A DNA stretch of 43,709 nt, from assembly GCF_028290885.1 (NCBI RefSeq), contig NZ_JAQGIZ010000027.1, positions 1 through 43,709 of the forward strand, given 5' to 3'. Both the position numbers and the translations under genes were made by a program. Below, piece after piece: positions 26,268 through 36,434 of the stretch; the first letter of the stretch is position 1, and each line of letters begins with the position of its first letter. The stretch comes from Phenylobacterium sp. Lineage in GTDB: Bacteria > Pseudomonadota > Alphaproteobacteria > Caulobacterales > Caulobacteraceae. The notes under the pieces are model-generated. The model made no database searches. It saw only the letters and a list, made by a program, of their open reading frames with translations, and was not told the DNA's origin.

Positions 26268-26675
26268 TTACTTTTGTACCTTCGCCCGAGCGCCCGCAGG
26301 CGCTTTCTTCTTCGATTTGCTCTGGTTGTATTCAACGGCGGCGCGGATGAGATTTTTGAGAGCCCGCTCATCGATCTTGTCACCCTCGAACAAATCGATC
26401 GCTCGCCACACCTTGCCGCCGAAGCCGTTGTTGAAGAGCTTGTCAGGATCGGGAAGGCTCGCCCCGTGGGAAAAGGTAAGCTTCACCTTTTCCTTGTGGG
26501 GGTTTCCGACCGCGATGATTCCGTCTCGAGACCACACCGGGCTTCCCATCCACTTCCATTCCTCGATGATCTCCGGATCGGCCTCAAGGATGGTCTTGCG
26601 GAGGCTGGCGAGCGTCTTGCCCCGCCAGTCCGTGGTTTCTGCGATCAGCTGATCAATCTGTTCCGATGGAGTCAT
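26268..26675 (-). CDS. DUF1801-domain protein
   Basis: A 135-residue protein of the DUF1801 family (YdhG-like; related to the iron-chaperone frataxin-like YdhG annotations). Typical elements are LRKTILEADPEIIEEWKW, SPVWSRDGIIAVGNPHKEKVKLTFSHGASLPDP and NNGFGGKVWRAIDLFEGDKID. The C-terminus is Lys-rich (YNQSKSKKKAPAGARAKVQK). The function of the family is not settled. It is third in a minus-strand set with the SRPBCC and ArsR genes, 43 bases after the SRPBCC stop; this association is common in bacteria. Confidence 0.87.
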   Translation of the reverse strand: MTPSEQIDQLIAETTDWRGKTLASLRKTILEADPEIIEEWKWMGSPVWSRDGIIAVGNPHKEKVKLTFSHGASLPDPDKLFNNGFGGKVWRAIDLFEGDKIDERALKNLIRAAVEYNQSKSKKKAPAGARAKVQK

Positions 26676-26718
26676 GGGATCTCTATGCCTCGGCGTCCGA
26701 TGCCGTTGCAGGCGACAA

Positions 26719-27129
26719 TCAATCCGCCCGCGCGACGACCTGCTCCAGGTTCGCAAAGAACTTCCGCCACCCGTAGTTGGCGCCCTGGTAGGCCTGCTGC
26801 TGATCCGGCCGGAAGCCCGACTGCTCCATGTGCAAATGGGTTCCCGTGCTCGTTGGGGTGAGGGTCCAGGTGACCACACTCTCGAGACCCATGGCGCCCC
26901 ACGTGTAAGACAGCGTCTTGTTCGGCTCGACGGCCTGGACCTGACAATCGACAGCGCCCCAGTCTGCGCGGAGATTGAAACTGTGGCCCACGACAGGCTT
27001 GAAGTCGTTCTTCATGAGCCACTCCTCGATCAGGTGCGGTTGCGTCAGCGCGCGCCAGATCTTTTCCGGCGGAAAAGGTATCTCCCGTTCGACGACGACG
27101 CAGAGCGTTTCGGCCGCAGCGTTGCTCAT
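26719..27129 (-). CDS. SRPBCC (AHSA1-like) domain protein
   Basis: A 136-residue single-domain protein with the START/Bet v1-like fold of the AHSA1 group. Diagnostic phrases are VEREIPFPPEKIWRALTQPHLIEEWLM, NFKP-like DFKPVVGHSFNLRA, LSYTWG, VTWTLTPTSTGTHLHMEQSGF and the C-terminal GWRKFFANLEQVV. It has a hydrophobic ligand cavity in known members. It overlaps the ArsR gene by four bases (ATGA), so the two are translated together; such pairs usually respond to a small hydrophobic compound or stress, but the ligand is unknown. Confidence 0.92.
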   Translation of the reverse strand: MSNAAAETLCVVVEREIPFPPEKIWRALTQPHLIEEWLMKNDFKPVVGHSFNLRADWGAVDCQVQAVEPNKTLSYTWGAMGLESVVTWTLTPTSTGTHLHMEQSGFRPDQQQAYQGANYGWRKFFANLEQVVARAD

Positions 27130-27449
27130 TGGTCCATCCTTTTGAGTAGATCTTCGAGGTGGTCGAACCGGCTTTGCCAGAACCCGCCCATTTGGCTTGT
27201 CCAGTCGATCAGGGGGGCAAGCGCGCCGAGCTGCGCGCTATAGTGCGTCTGGCGACCTTCGTGGCGGTCGCGCACCAGCCCGGCCTGCTTCAGGACCCCG
27301 AGATGCTTTGAGACGGCCGGTTGCGAGACCCCGGACTGAGCCGTCAGGGCCCCGACCGTCTGCTCGCCTTCGCGGCACAGCCGCTCGAAGATGGCCCGCC
27401 GAGTCGGATCGGCGAGCGTTCTGAAGAGCACATCGTGAGCGTTGGGCAT
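27126..27449 (-). CDS. ArsR-family transcriptional regulator
   Basis: A 107-residue winged-helix repressor: LFRTLADPTRRAIFERLCREGEQTVGALTAQSGVSQPAVSKHLGVLKQAGLVRDRHEGRQTHYSA. The C-terminal tail has WTSQMGGFWQSRFDHLEDLL, typical of ArsR proteins linked to SRPBCC partners. It lacks the CxC metal site of ArsR/SmtB sensors, so it is not a classic metal sensor. It heads the ArsR-SRPBCC-DUF1801 operon. Inverted repeats upstream (27454-27503) are likely operators. Confidence 0.94.
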   Translation of the reverse strand: MPNAHDVLFRTLADPTRRAIFERLCREGEQTVGALTAQSGVSQPAVSKHLGVLKQAGLVRDRHEGRQTHYSAQLGALAPLIDWTSQMGGFWQSRFDHLEDLLKRMDQ

Positions 27450-27453
27450 CTGC

Positions 27454-27503
27454 GATTGATAACCGGCTAGCTATTGGTCAATCCCATAACTCCGGAGTTA
27501 TGG
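27454..27503. promoter_or_regulatory. Candidate operators of the ArsR operon
   Basis: CCATAACTCCGGAGTTATGG at 27484-27503 is a perfect 20-bp palindrome. A second, looser inverted repeat, GATTGA (27454-27459) and TCAATC (27478-27483), lies between it and the arsR start at 27449. TTGACC on the minus strand (27481-27476) could be a -35 element overlapped by both. The palindromes are seen directly; binding by the ArsR protein is inferred from position. Confidence 0.55.
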
Positions 27504-27560
27504 AGCGGTCAAGCGCGGGGCGGCCGGTCGGCGGCCTTCTGCCGAAAGGCCTGATTGGGC

Positions 27561-29441
<1,881 letters not shown>

Positions 29442-29526
29442 AGCAAATCACCCCGATCCGCCTTGAGTCTACGCGGGAAGAGTAAACGGCGTCACCGTCA
29501 TTCAGCGGCGAATTGTCTCCCTACGG

Positions 29527-32166
29527 CTAGGCTTCGTCGTCCTCGGCCAGGGCGCGGCTGACCAGCTCGAAGACGTTCTTGGAAAGCCCCGGGGCGGCGA
29601 GGATCCGCTGTAGCTCGGCCTTCATCAGGGCGCCGAGCGCCGGCTTGTAACGCCGCCAGCCGCCGAGCGGCTCCACGAGCCTGGCCGCGGTCATCGGGTT
29701 GAAGCCATCGGTGGCCAGGATCTGGTCGGCGAGGAAGCGGTAGCCCGCCCCGCTCGGATCGTGGAAACGCACCGGATTGAAGTTCGCGAATGTGGAGACC
29801 AGGGCGCGCAGGCGGTTGGGGTTCTTGGCCTCGAAAGCCGGGTGGGCGGTGAGGCCGAGGACGCGGCCGAGCGCGCCTTCGTCGGGGTCCCGCGCCTGCA
29901 CGGCGAACCACTTGTCGATGACCAGGGGCTCGTCCTTCCAGCGCGCGTAGAAGTCGGCCAGCGCCTGCTCGTAGATCTCGCCGCCGATCACAGTCAGCGC
30001 CGAGAGCCCGCCGATGGCGTCGGTCATGTTGGCGGCCGCCTCGTAGTGGCCATAGGCCAGCTCGCCCACTTCGGAGCGCGGGTTGGCGGCCATCAGGTCG
30101 AGGGCGGCGTTGCGCAGCGCGCGGCGGCCGGCGCCAGCCGCGTCGGGGGAGAACTCGCCGATCTCCTGCAGGCCGGCGTGCAGGCGTTTCAGCTCCTCGG
30201 AGAGATGCAGCGCGAGGCGAACGCGAAGGGCCTCCCGCGCCTCATGGATCGCTGCGGGGTCGGCCAGGCTCATGGCCAGCGCCAGGTCCGGCTCGGAGGG
30301 CAGGCTCAGCAGCAGCGCCTTGAAGGCTGGATCTGCGGCCTGGTCGGCGAGCGCGCGGCCCACGGCTTCGGCATAGCGTTCCTCGCCCACCTCGTCGGCC
30401 TCGCCGGTGGCGCGGCCGAGGATCAGAGCACGCGCCAGTTCCTGCCCGGCCTCCCAGCGGTTGAACAGGTCCGGGTCGCCGGCCAGGAGGATGTAGCGGT
30501 CCCGCGCCTCGGCGTTGCTCGTGAGCTTCACCGGGGCCGAGAAGCCGCGGAGCGCCGAGACGACGGGGCGCTCATCGACGCCGGTCAGTCTGATTTTTGT
30601 CCGCGCGCCGTCGAGCACGATCACCGTCTCGTCCAGCGCCTGGCCGTCACGCAGGAAGGCCTGGGTGCGGCCGTCGCCGTCCAGCAGGCCGACGGTGACG
30701 GGAATGGGCAGGGGACGCTTCGTCGGCTGGCCGGGCGTCGGCGCCGTCTCCTGGACCAGCTCGAGTTCCAGCTCGCGGCGGGCTTCGTCGTAGCGGCTGG
30801 AGAGGCTGACGTTCGGCGTGCCGGCCTGCTCGTACCAGGCGAAGAAGGCCGAGAGGTCCCGGTCGGTGACCTCGGCGAAGCAGCGGATGAATTCCTCGAC
30901 TGTGGTGGCGTGGCCGTCCCAGCGCTTGAAGTAGAGATCCATGCCGGCGCGGAAGGCTTCAGGCCCGATCAGGGTCTTCAGCATGCGGATCACCTCCGCG
31001 CCCTTCTCGTAGATGGTCGCGGTGTAGAAGTTGTCGATCTTTAGGTAGCTGGAGGGCCGCACGGGGTGGGCGAGCGGGCCCTGGTCCTCGGCGAACTGCC
31101 GGGCCCTGAGCTGCTTGACGTCCTTGATCCGCTGGACGGCGTGGCCGCGCTGGTCGGCGGAGAAGCTCTGGTCGCGGAACACCGTGAGGCCTTCCTTCAG
31201 GCACAGCTGAAACCAGTCGCGGCAGGTGATGCGGTCGCCGGTCCAGTTGTGGAAGTACTCGTGGGCCACGACGCTCTCGATGCGCTCGAAGTCCATGTCG
31301 GTGGCGGTCGCGGGGTCGGCCAGCAGCAGCGAGGAGTTGAAGATGTTCAGCCCCTTGTTCTCCATCGCCCCGAAATTGAAGTCGCGCACCGCGACGATCA
31401 TGAAGAGGTCGAGGTCGTACTCGCGGCCGAACGTGTCCTCGTCCCACTTCATGGCCCGCTTCAGCGCGTCCATGGCGTAGGCGGCGCGCGGGGCCATGCC
31501 GGGGTCGACATAGATCCTCAGGTCGACCGTGCGGCCGGTCATGGTGACGAGCCTGTCCTCCAGGACGTCGAGCTCGCCGGCCACCAGGGCGAACAGATAG
31601 CAGGGCTTCGGGAAGGGGTCGTTCCAGACGGCATAGTGGCGGCCGCCCGGCAAGGGCCCGTTCTCCATCAGGTTGCCGTTGGCGAGCAGGCGGTGGAAAC
31701 CCTTGTCGGCCTCGATGCGCACGGTGAAGCGCGACAGCACGTCCGGCCGGTCGGGCCAGAAGGTGATCTTGCGGAAGCCCTCGGCCTCGCACTGGGTGCA
31801 GAACCGGCCAGCGGACATGTAGAGTCCGTCCAGCGCCTTGTTCGCCTCGGGGTCGATCTCGACCTCGGTCTCTAGGGTGAAGGCGTCCGGCGCATTCGGG
31901 ATGGTCAGGAACTCGCCGTCGATGGTCCGCTCACCCTCGGCGAGCAGCCTGCCGTCGACCGCCACGGAGATGGCCCTCAGCCGCTCGCCGTTGAACTTCA
32001 GCGGCTCGGCGTGCTCGCCGTTGCGGCGGACCTGCAGCCTGGCCTTCACGCGGGTGGCGTCGGGCTTGAGGTCGAAGGTGAGGTGGACCTCGTCCACGAG
32101 GAAGGCGGGAGGGCGGTAATCGGCGAGCCGGATGGGCTGGGGCGTGTCTGTGCGCATGGCCTGCAT
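29527..32166 (-). CDS. pepN: Aminopeptidase N (M1 family)
   Basis: An 879-residue zinc metallopeptidase that removes N-terminal residues from peptides. The exopeptidase motif GAMEN is at about 266-270. The zinc site is HEYFHNWTGDR with His302, Glu303 and His306, and the third ligand Glu325 in LCLKEGLT. The conserved tyrosine region YEKGAEVIRM follows. The C-terminal helical domain (about 540-879) completes the PepN form, and length matches E. coli PepN (870). The ATG at 32166 has GAAGGA at good spacing; a second ATG is three codons later. No signal peptide, so it is cytoplasmic. The PleC-like kinase starts 85 bases downstream on the same strand. Confidence 0.96.
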   Translation of the reverse strand: MQAMRTDTPQPIRLADYRPPAFLVDEVHLTFDLKPDATRVKARLQVRRNGEHAEPLKFNGERLRAISVAVDGRLLAEGERTIDGEFLTIPNAPDAFTLETEVEIDPEANKALDGLYMSAGRFCTQCEAEGFRKITFWPDRPDVLSRFTVRIEADKGFHRLLANGNLMENGPLPGGRHYAVWNDPFPKPCYLFALVAGELDVLEDRLVTMTGRTVDLRIYVDPGMAPRAAYAMDALKRAMKWDEDTFGREYDLDLFMIVAVRDFNFGAMENKGLNIFNSSLLLADPATATDMDFERIESVVAHEYFHNWTGDRITCRDWFQLCLKEGLTVFRDQSFSADQRGHAVQRIKDVKQLRARQFAEDQGPLAHPVRPSSYLKIDNFYTATIYEKGAEVIRMLKTLIGPEAFRAGMDLYFKRWDGHATTVEEFIRCFAEVTDRDLSAFFAWYEQAGTPNVSLSSRYDEARRELELELVQETAPTPGQPTKRPLPIPVTVGLLDGDGRTQAFLRDGQALDETVIVLDGARTKIRLTGVDERPVVSALRGFSAPVKLTSNAEARDRYILLAGDPDLFNRWEAGQELARALILGRATGEADEVGEERYAEAVGRALADQAADPAFKALLLSLPSEPDLALAMSLADPAAIHEAREALRVRLALHLSEELKRLHAGLQEIGEFSPDAAGAGRRALRNAALDLMAANPRSEVGELAYGHYEAAANMTDAIGGLSALTVIGGEIYEQALADFYARWKDEPLVIDKWFAVQARDPDEGALGRVLGLTAHPAFEAKNPNRLRALVSTFANFNPVRFHDPSGAGYRFLADQILATDGFNPMTAARLVEPLGGWRRYKPALGALMKAELQRILAAPGLSKNVFELVSRALAEDDEA

Positions 32167-32326
32167 CTAGTCCTTCGGGCCCGCCGGCGCCAATGCGGAC
32201 CGGTCAGGCCGCATCCAGACATTCGCCTGTGCAGGGACAACGAGGGCTTTTTGGCCCGAGGTCAGGTAGCTGACAGACGGGACGCATGGAGCGTTTACCA
32301 TGCGACCTGCGCCGGGGGGCGGACGG

Positions 32327-32539
32327 GTGAAGGCATATCGGATCTACATCGTAGGCTCTGACGGCCGGCTACAGCTGGGCCAGGCCTTCGAAGCGCCTGA
32401 CGACAGGACCGCTGGGGCGTTGGCCGAACTCGCCGCCGTCAGAGGACAGATCGCGGAGCTTTGGGAAGGCGGCCGGATGGTGGGCCGGGTTTCCACGCGG
32501 GGCGTCTTCAACATCGGCGACCGTCAGCCAGGCGCCTGA
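32327..32539 (+). CDS. Small protein of unknown function
   Basis: A 70-residue soluble protein (KAYRIYIVGSDGRLQLGQAFEAPDDRTAGALAE...). It is not a family I can name, but the start-proximal pattern of alternating hydrophobic residues and the VGSDGRLQ turn read like small conserved alphaproteobacterial proteins with a beta hairpin. The GTG at 32327 fits where the conserved-looking part begins; an ATG at 32300 would add nine residues rich in Pro, Gly and Arg. It stands alone between divergent pepN and the acyl-CoA dehydrogenase pair. Confidence 0.6.
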   Translation: MKAYRIYIVGSDGRLQLGQAFEAPDDRTAGALAELAAVRGQIAELWEGGRMVGRVSTRGVFNIGDRQPGA

Positions 32540-32631
32540 CGCGAGGTCACGCTTTCCACCCCCACGCCTGCGCGTATGCTGCCTGCCCGAGGAAACCTCG
32601 CAAGCCGGGCCAACCGGCGGGACAGGCGCGC

Positions 32632-33762
32632 ATGAACTTCGATTTTTCCGACGACCAGAAATTCCTGAAGTCCGAGGCGCGGAAGTTCCTCGACGCCAAC
32701 TGCGGGGCGGCGCGCGTGCGCGGCGTGCTGGACGCCGCTGTGTCCGACAAGGGGGGCAAGGCCTATGACGCCGCGCTCTGGAAGTCCGTCGCCGAGCAGG
32801 GCTGGCTGGGCGCGGCGATCCCCGAGGAATACGGCGGCCTGGGCCTCGGCCACCTGGAGCTCTGCGTGATCGCCGAGGAGCTGGGCCGCGCGGTGGCCCC
32901 GATCCCCTTCGCCTCGACGGTCTACTTCCTGGCCGAGGCGATCATGCTGGCCGGCGACAACGAGCAGAAAGCCGACCTGCTGCCGAAGATCTCGGCCGGC
33001 GCCATCATCGGCGCCATCGCCACCTCCGAAGGCCCCGGCCCCACGACGGCTGCCACCCTGAAGGCCACCGTCACCGACGGCCGGCTGAGCGCCGTCAAGC
33101 TTCCCGTCACCGACGGTGACATCGCCAACGTCGCGCTGGTGCTGGCCAAGGAGAACGGCAAGCCCGGCCTGTTCCTGGTCGACCTGGACGGCGCCGGCGT
33201 GACGCGCGAGGCGCTGAAGACGCTCGATCCGACCCGTGACGCGGCCAAGCTGGCCTTCAAGGACGCCCCTGCCCGCCGCGTTGGCGAGGCTGGCGTCGGC
33301 CTGGAACTCGTCGAGCAGATCTTCGACCGGGCCGCGATCCTGCTGGCCTTCGAGCAGTGCGGCGGGGCCGACAAGTGCCTGGAGATGGCCAAAGCCTATG
33401 CGCTGGAGCGCTACGCCTTCGGGCGCGTCATCGCCTCCTACCAGGCGATCAAGCACAAGCTTGCCGACATCTACATCAAGAACGAGCTGGCCCGCTCCAA
33501 CGCCTACTACGGGGCCTGGGCGCTCAACACCAACGCGCCGGAGACGCCGCTGGCGGCGAGCGCGGCGCGGATCGCGGCCTCGGAGGCCTTCTGGTTCGCC
33601 GCGAAGGAGAACATCCAGACCCACGGCGGCATCGGCTTCACCTGGGAGATGGATTGCCACCTCTATTACCGGCGCTCGCGCCAGCTCGGCCTGGTGGCCG
33701 GCGCGCCCAGGGTCTGGAAAGAACGGCTGGTCAGCCACCTCGAACGGCGCAACGCGGCTTGA
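32632..33762 (+). CDS. Acyl-CoA dehydrogenase family protein, smaller subunit
   Basis: A 376-residue flavoprotein of the acyl-CoA dehydrogenase fold: N-terminal helices (FSDDQKFLKSEARKFLDANC, IPEEYGGLGLGHLELCVIAEELGRAVAPIPF), a middle beta domain (IGAIATSEGPG) that is shorter and less conserved than usual, and the C-terminal helical domain (YALERYAFGRVIASYQAIKHKLADIYI, THGGIGFTWEMDCHLYYRR). The next gene encodes a second, different member starting 18 bases later. Such pairs commonly form alpha2beta2 enzymes acting on CoA esters of steroid or branched side chains; that is inference. The substrate is unknown. Confidence 0.9.
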   Translation: MNFDFSDDQKFLKSEARKFLDANCGAARVRGVLDAAVSDKGGKAYDAALWKSVAEQGWLGAAIPEEYGGLGLGHLELCVIAEELGRAVAPIPFASTVYFLAEAIMLAGDNEQKADLLPKISAGAIIGAIATSEGPGPTTAATLKATVTDGRLSAVKLPVTDGDIANVALVLAKENGKPGLFLVDLDGAGVTREALKTLDPTRDAAKLAFKDAPARRVGEAGVGLELVEQIFDRAAILLAFEQCGGADKCLEMAKAYALERYAFGRVIASYQAIKHKLADIYIKNELARSNAYYGAWALNTNAPETPLAASAARIAASEAFWFAAKENIQTHGGIGFTWEMDCHLYYRRSRQLGLVAGAPRVWKERLVSHLERRNAA

Positions 33763-33779
33763 GACACGGAGCGAGAGCG

Positions 33780-35006
33780 ATGGACTTCAACGACAGCCCC
33801 GAAGAAGCCGCCTACCGCGCCGAGGTGAAGGCCTGGCTCGACGCCAACGCCCCCAAGGCGAGCGCCGGCGGCGATCCCGAGGGCGGGGACGGCATGGCCG
33901 CCTCCAAGGCCTGGCAGGCCAGGAAGGCCGCGGCCGGCTACGCGCAGATCACCTGGCCCAGGGAATGGGGCGGCGCCGGTGGCACGCCGATCCAGCAGGT
34001 CATCTTCAATCAGGAGGAGGCCAGGTATCCGGTCCCGGGCAATCCGTTCCAGATCGGGCTGGGCATGTGCGTGCCGACCGTCATGACCTTTGCCGACGAC
34101 GAAACCAAGCAGCGGTTCGTGGGCCCCGCCCTGCGCGGCGAGGAGATCTGGTGCCAGCTGTTCTCCGAGCCCTCCGGCGGGTCGGACGTGGCGGCGGCGC
34201 GGACCAAGGCGGCGCGCGCACCGGACGGCTCCGGCGACTGGCTGATCTCGGGCCAAAAAGTGTGGACGACGGGCGCCCAGTTCTCGGACTTCGGGATCGT
34301 GGTGTGCCGCACCAGCCCCGACGCGCCCAAGCACAAGGGCCTGACCATGTTCTGGGTCGACATGCACGACCCGGGCATCGACGTGAAGCCTATCCACCAG
34401 ATGTCCGGCGGGTCCGGGTTCAACGAGGTGTTCTTCACCGATGTGCGGGTCAAGGACAGCCAGCGGATCGGGGCGGTCGACGACGGCTGGAAGGTGAGCC
34501 TCGTCACCCTGATGAACGAGCGGCTGGCGGTCGGCGGGCCGTCCGGGACCGGATGGGCGCAGTTCCTGGAGGCGGCGCGGAACATCACCGGCCTGGACGG
34601 CGCGCCGGCGATCAAGGACCAGGCGCTGCGCGAGAAGCTCGCCGACTGGTACGTGGCGACCGAGGGGCTGAAGCACACCCGCAACCGGACGATGACGGCG
34701 CTGTCGCGCGGCCAGACGCCGGGGCCGGAAAGCTCGATCGGCAAGGTGGTCACCGCCCTGCAGATGCAGGACCTGGGCAACACGGCGGTCGAGATGCTGG
34801 ATCAGTACGGGATCATCAACGACCCGGAGCTGGCCCCGCTGCAGGCGGCCTTCCACTCCTCGCTGATGTTCGCGCCGGGCCTGCGGATCGCCGGTGGCAC
34901 CGACGAGATCCTGAAGAACATCATCGCCGAACGCGTCCTGGGCCTGCCCGGCGACATCCGCGTCGACAAGGACGTGGCCTTCAAGGACATGCCGACGGGG
35001 CGCTAG
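33780..35006 (+). CDS. Acyl-CoA dehydrogenase family protein, larger subunit
   Basis: A 408-residue member of the same family as its upstream neighbour but clearly distinct. It keeps the flavin- and substrate-binding landmarks WPREWGGAG, WCQLFSEPSGGSDVAAARTKA, GDWLISGQKVWTTGAQFSDFGIVVCRT, GFNEVFFTDVRV and, at the C-terminus, APGLRIAGGTDEILKNIIAERVLGLP. The first gene's middle domain is weaker, so this subunit probably carries most of the FAD site. It ends in a four-base convergent overlap with the glycosyltransferase gene. Confidence 0.93.
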   Translation: MDFNDSPEEAAYRAEVKAWLDANAPKASAGGDPEGGDGMAASKAWQARKAAAGYAQITWPREWGGAGGTPIQQVIFNQEEARYPVPGNPFQIGLGMCVPTVMTFADDETKQRFVGPALRGEEIWCQLFSEPSGGSDVAAARTKAARAPDGSGDWLISGQKVWTTGAQFSDFGIVVCRTSPDAPKHKGLTMFWVDMHDPGIDVKPIHQMSGGSGFNEVFFTDVRVKDSQRIGAVDDGWKVSLVTLMNERLAVGGPSGTGWAQFLEAARNITGLDGAPAIKDQALREKLADWYVATEGLKHTRNRTMTALSRGQTPGPESSIGKVVTALQMQDLGNTAVEMLDQYGIINDPELAPLQAAFHSSLMFAPGLRIAGGTDEILKNIIAERVLGLPGDIRVDKDVAFKDMPTGR

Positions 35007-36250
35007 GCGCTCAACCTCAGTGGCGCACGGCGAGGGCTGCGGCCGAGGAGCTGGACGTAGAGCCGGGTCAGGCCTTCGAAGGTGTGGTCCCAGCTGTGGC
35101 GGGTCTCGGCGCGGCGGCGGGCGGCGAGCTTGAGCGCGTCCATGTCGCGGGCGAAGAGCGCCTCGACCGCTTCGGCCAGGGTCGCCGGATCGACCGCGGC
35201 GGCGAGCTGGCCCACGCTCAGGTCCAGCAGCTCGCCGACTCCGCCCTTGTTGGGACCGATCACCGGCAGGCCGGCGGCCATGGCCTCCAGGACCACCAGA
35301 CCGAAGATCTCGTTCTCGTTGGCGTGCAGGAAGGCGTCGCAGCTGGCGATGACGCCGGCCAGCCGCTCGGGCGCACGCTCGAAGTCGATGCAGGCCACGC
35401 GGGAGCTGTAGCGAGCGTCCTTGCCGGCCCCGATCAGCACCAGGCGGTAGGGATCGCCGAGCATCTCCACGGCGGCGACCATGGAGTCGATGTTCTTCTC
35501 CCGCGCCGGACGGCCGGCGAAGACCAGCAGGCGGGAATCGGCGGGGAACCCGAGGCGCTTGAGCAGCGCCTGGCGGTCGCCGCGGCTCGGATGAAAGAGC
35601 CCGGTGTCGACGCCAAGGGGGTGGACGCTGACCCGCTGGACCCCGGCCTCGGCCAGGCGCGCGGCGGTATGGCGGCTGGGCGCCACCACGTGGTCGAAGC
35701 GCTGATAGGCCTGGGCCCAGAAGTTGAAGGTGGGCTGTTCGGCCCAGTCGCCGAGGTGCAGGGCGGCCAGCGTCGGGGCGTCGGTGTGGCAGACGCCCAC
35801 CACGGGAACGCCGAGCGCGTCGCCCGCGTCCATCGCCGCGTGGCCCGGCACGAAGACGTCGCCCGCCTCGATGATGTCCGGGTCCAGCAGGCGCAGCACG
35901 GCGGCCCACTTGGTCGGGCTGGCGGGCATCCGGTAGCCGTCGCCGAACGGCAGCTTGGCGGCGGAGACCGTGTAGAGACCAGGTTCCTCGACGCGGGTGG
36001 CGGCGCCCGGCACGACCAGGGTATGGCGGATGTCCGGGCGGCGGGTCCCCAGCCAGGCGCGCTTGGCGGTCAGGTAACGCTTCACCCCGCCGGAGCGCGG
36101 CGCATACATCATGGTCGTATCGATGAGGTGGAAGCTCAAGTCGGGACCGGCGGTGGTCAGCGCGGCGCCGGGGTCGGGGCGCGGCAGCGGATCTGGCTTC
36201 GGCGTCGCGACGTCGAACAAGCGCTCGGCCCTCCTGTCCTCGAAACCCAT
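35003..36250 (-). CDS. Glycosyltransferase family 4 protein
   Basis: A 415-residue GT-B fold enzyme. The N-terminal domain starts at FHLIDTTMMYAPRSGGVKRYL, the Gly-rich acceptor-side loop, and contains AGDVFVPGHAAMDAGDALGVPVVGVCHTD. The C-terminal donor domain has VHPLGVDTGLFHP, LVFAGRPAREKNIDSMVAAVEML and the catalytic ENEIFGLVVLEAMAAGLPVIGPNKGGVGELL, with the E-x7-E pattern. No signal or membrane segment. Sugar and acceptor are unknown; no polysaccharide gene cluster surrounds it. The N-terminal 39 residues are Pro-rich and unlike the domain, so the true start may be further in. Confidence 0.93.
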   Translation of the reverse strand: MGFEDRRAERLFDVATPKPDPLPRPDPGAALTTAGPDLSFHLIDTTMMYAPRSGGVKRYLTAKRAWLGTRRPDIRHTLVVPGAATRVEEPGLYTVSAAKLPFGDGYRMPASPTKWAAVLRLLDPDIIEAGDVFVPGHAAMDAGDALGVPVVGVCHTDAPTLAALHLGDWAEQPTFNFWAQAYQRFDHVVAPSRHTAARLAEAGVQRVSVHPLGVDTGLFHPSRGDRQALLKRLGFPADSRLLVFAGRPAREKNIDSMVAAVEMLGDPYRLVLIGAGKDARYSSRVACIDFERAPERLAGVIASCDAFLHANENEIFGLVVLEAMAAGLPVIGPNKGGVGELLDLSVGQLAAAVDPATLAEAVEALFARDMDALKLAARRRAETRHSWDHTFEGLTRLYVQLLGRSPRRAPLRLSA

Positions 36251-36434
36251 GATAGAGGGCCGCGCGGAAGAGGCAACGAACAGGGCGGCCGTTCGATCCC
36301 GCTCCCGCTGCCGCGCCAGGGCGCTCCGGCTTGCCGATTTTTTCCAAAGCTTGGCCAGAGGACCGGCGCCTTTATTTTAGGGATGCTGAAGCTTCACGCT
36401 CAGATTGGGGCGAAACCCCGGCTCGGCAAGCCCC

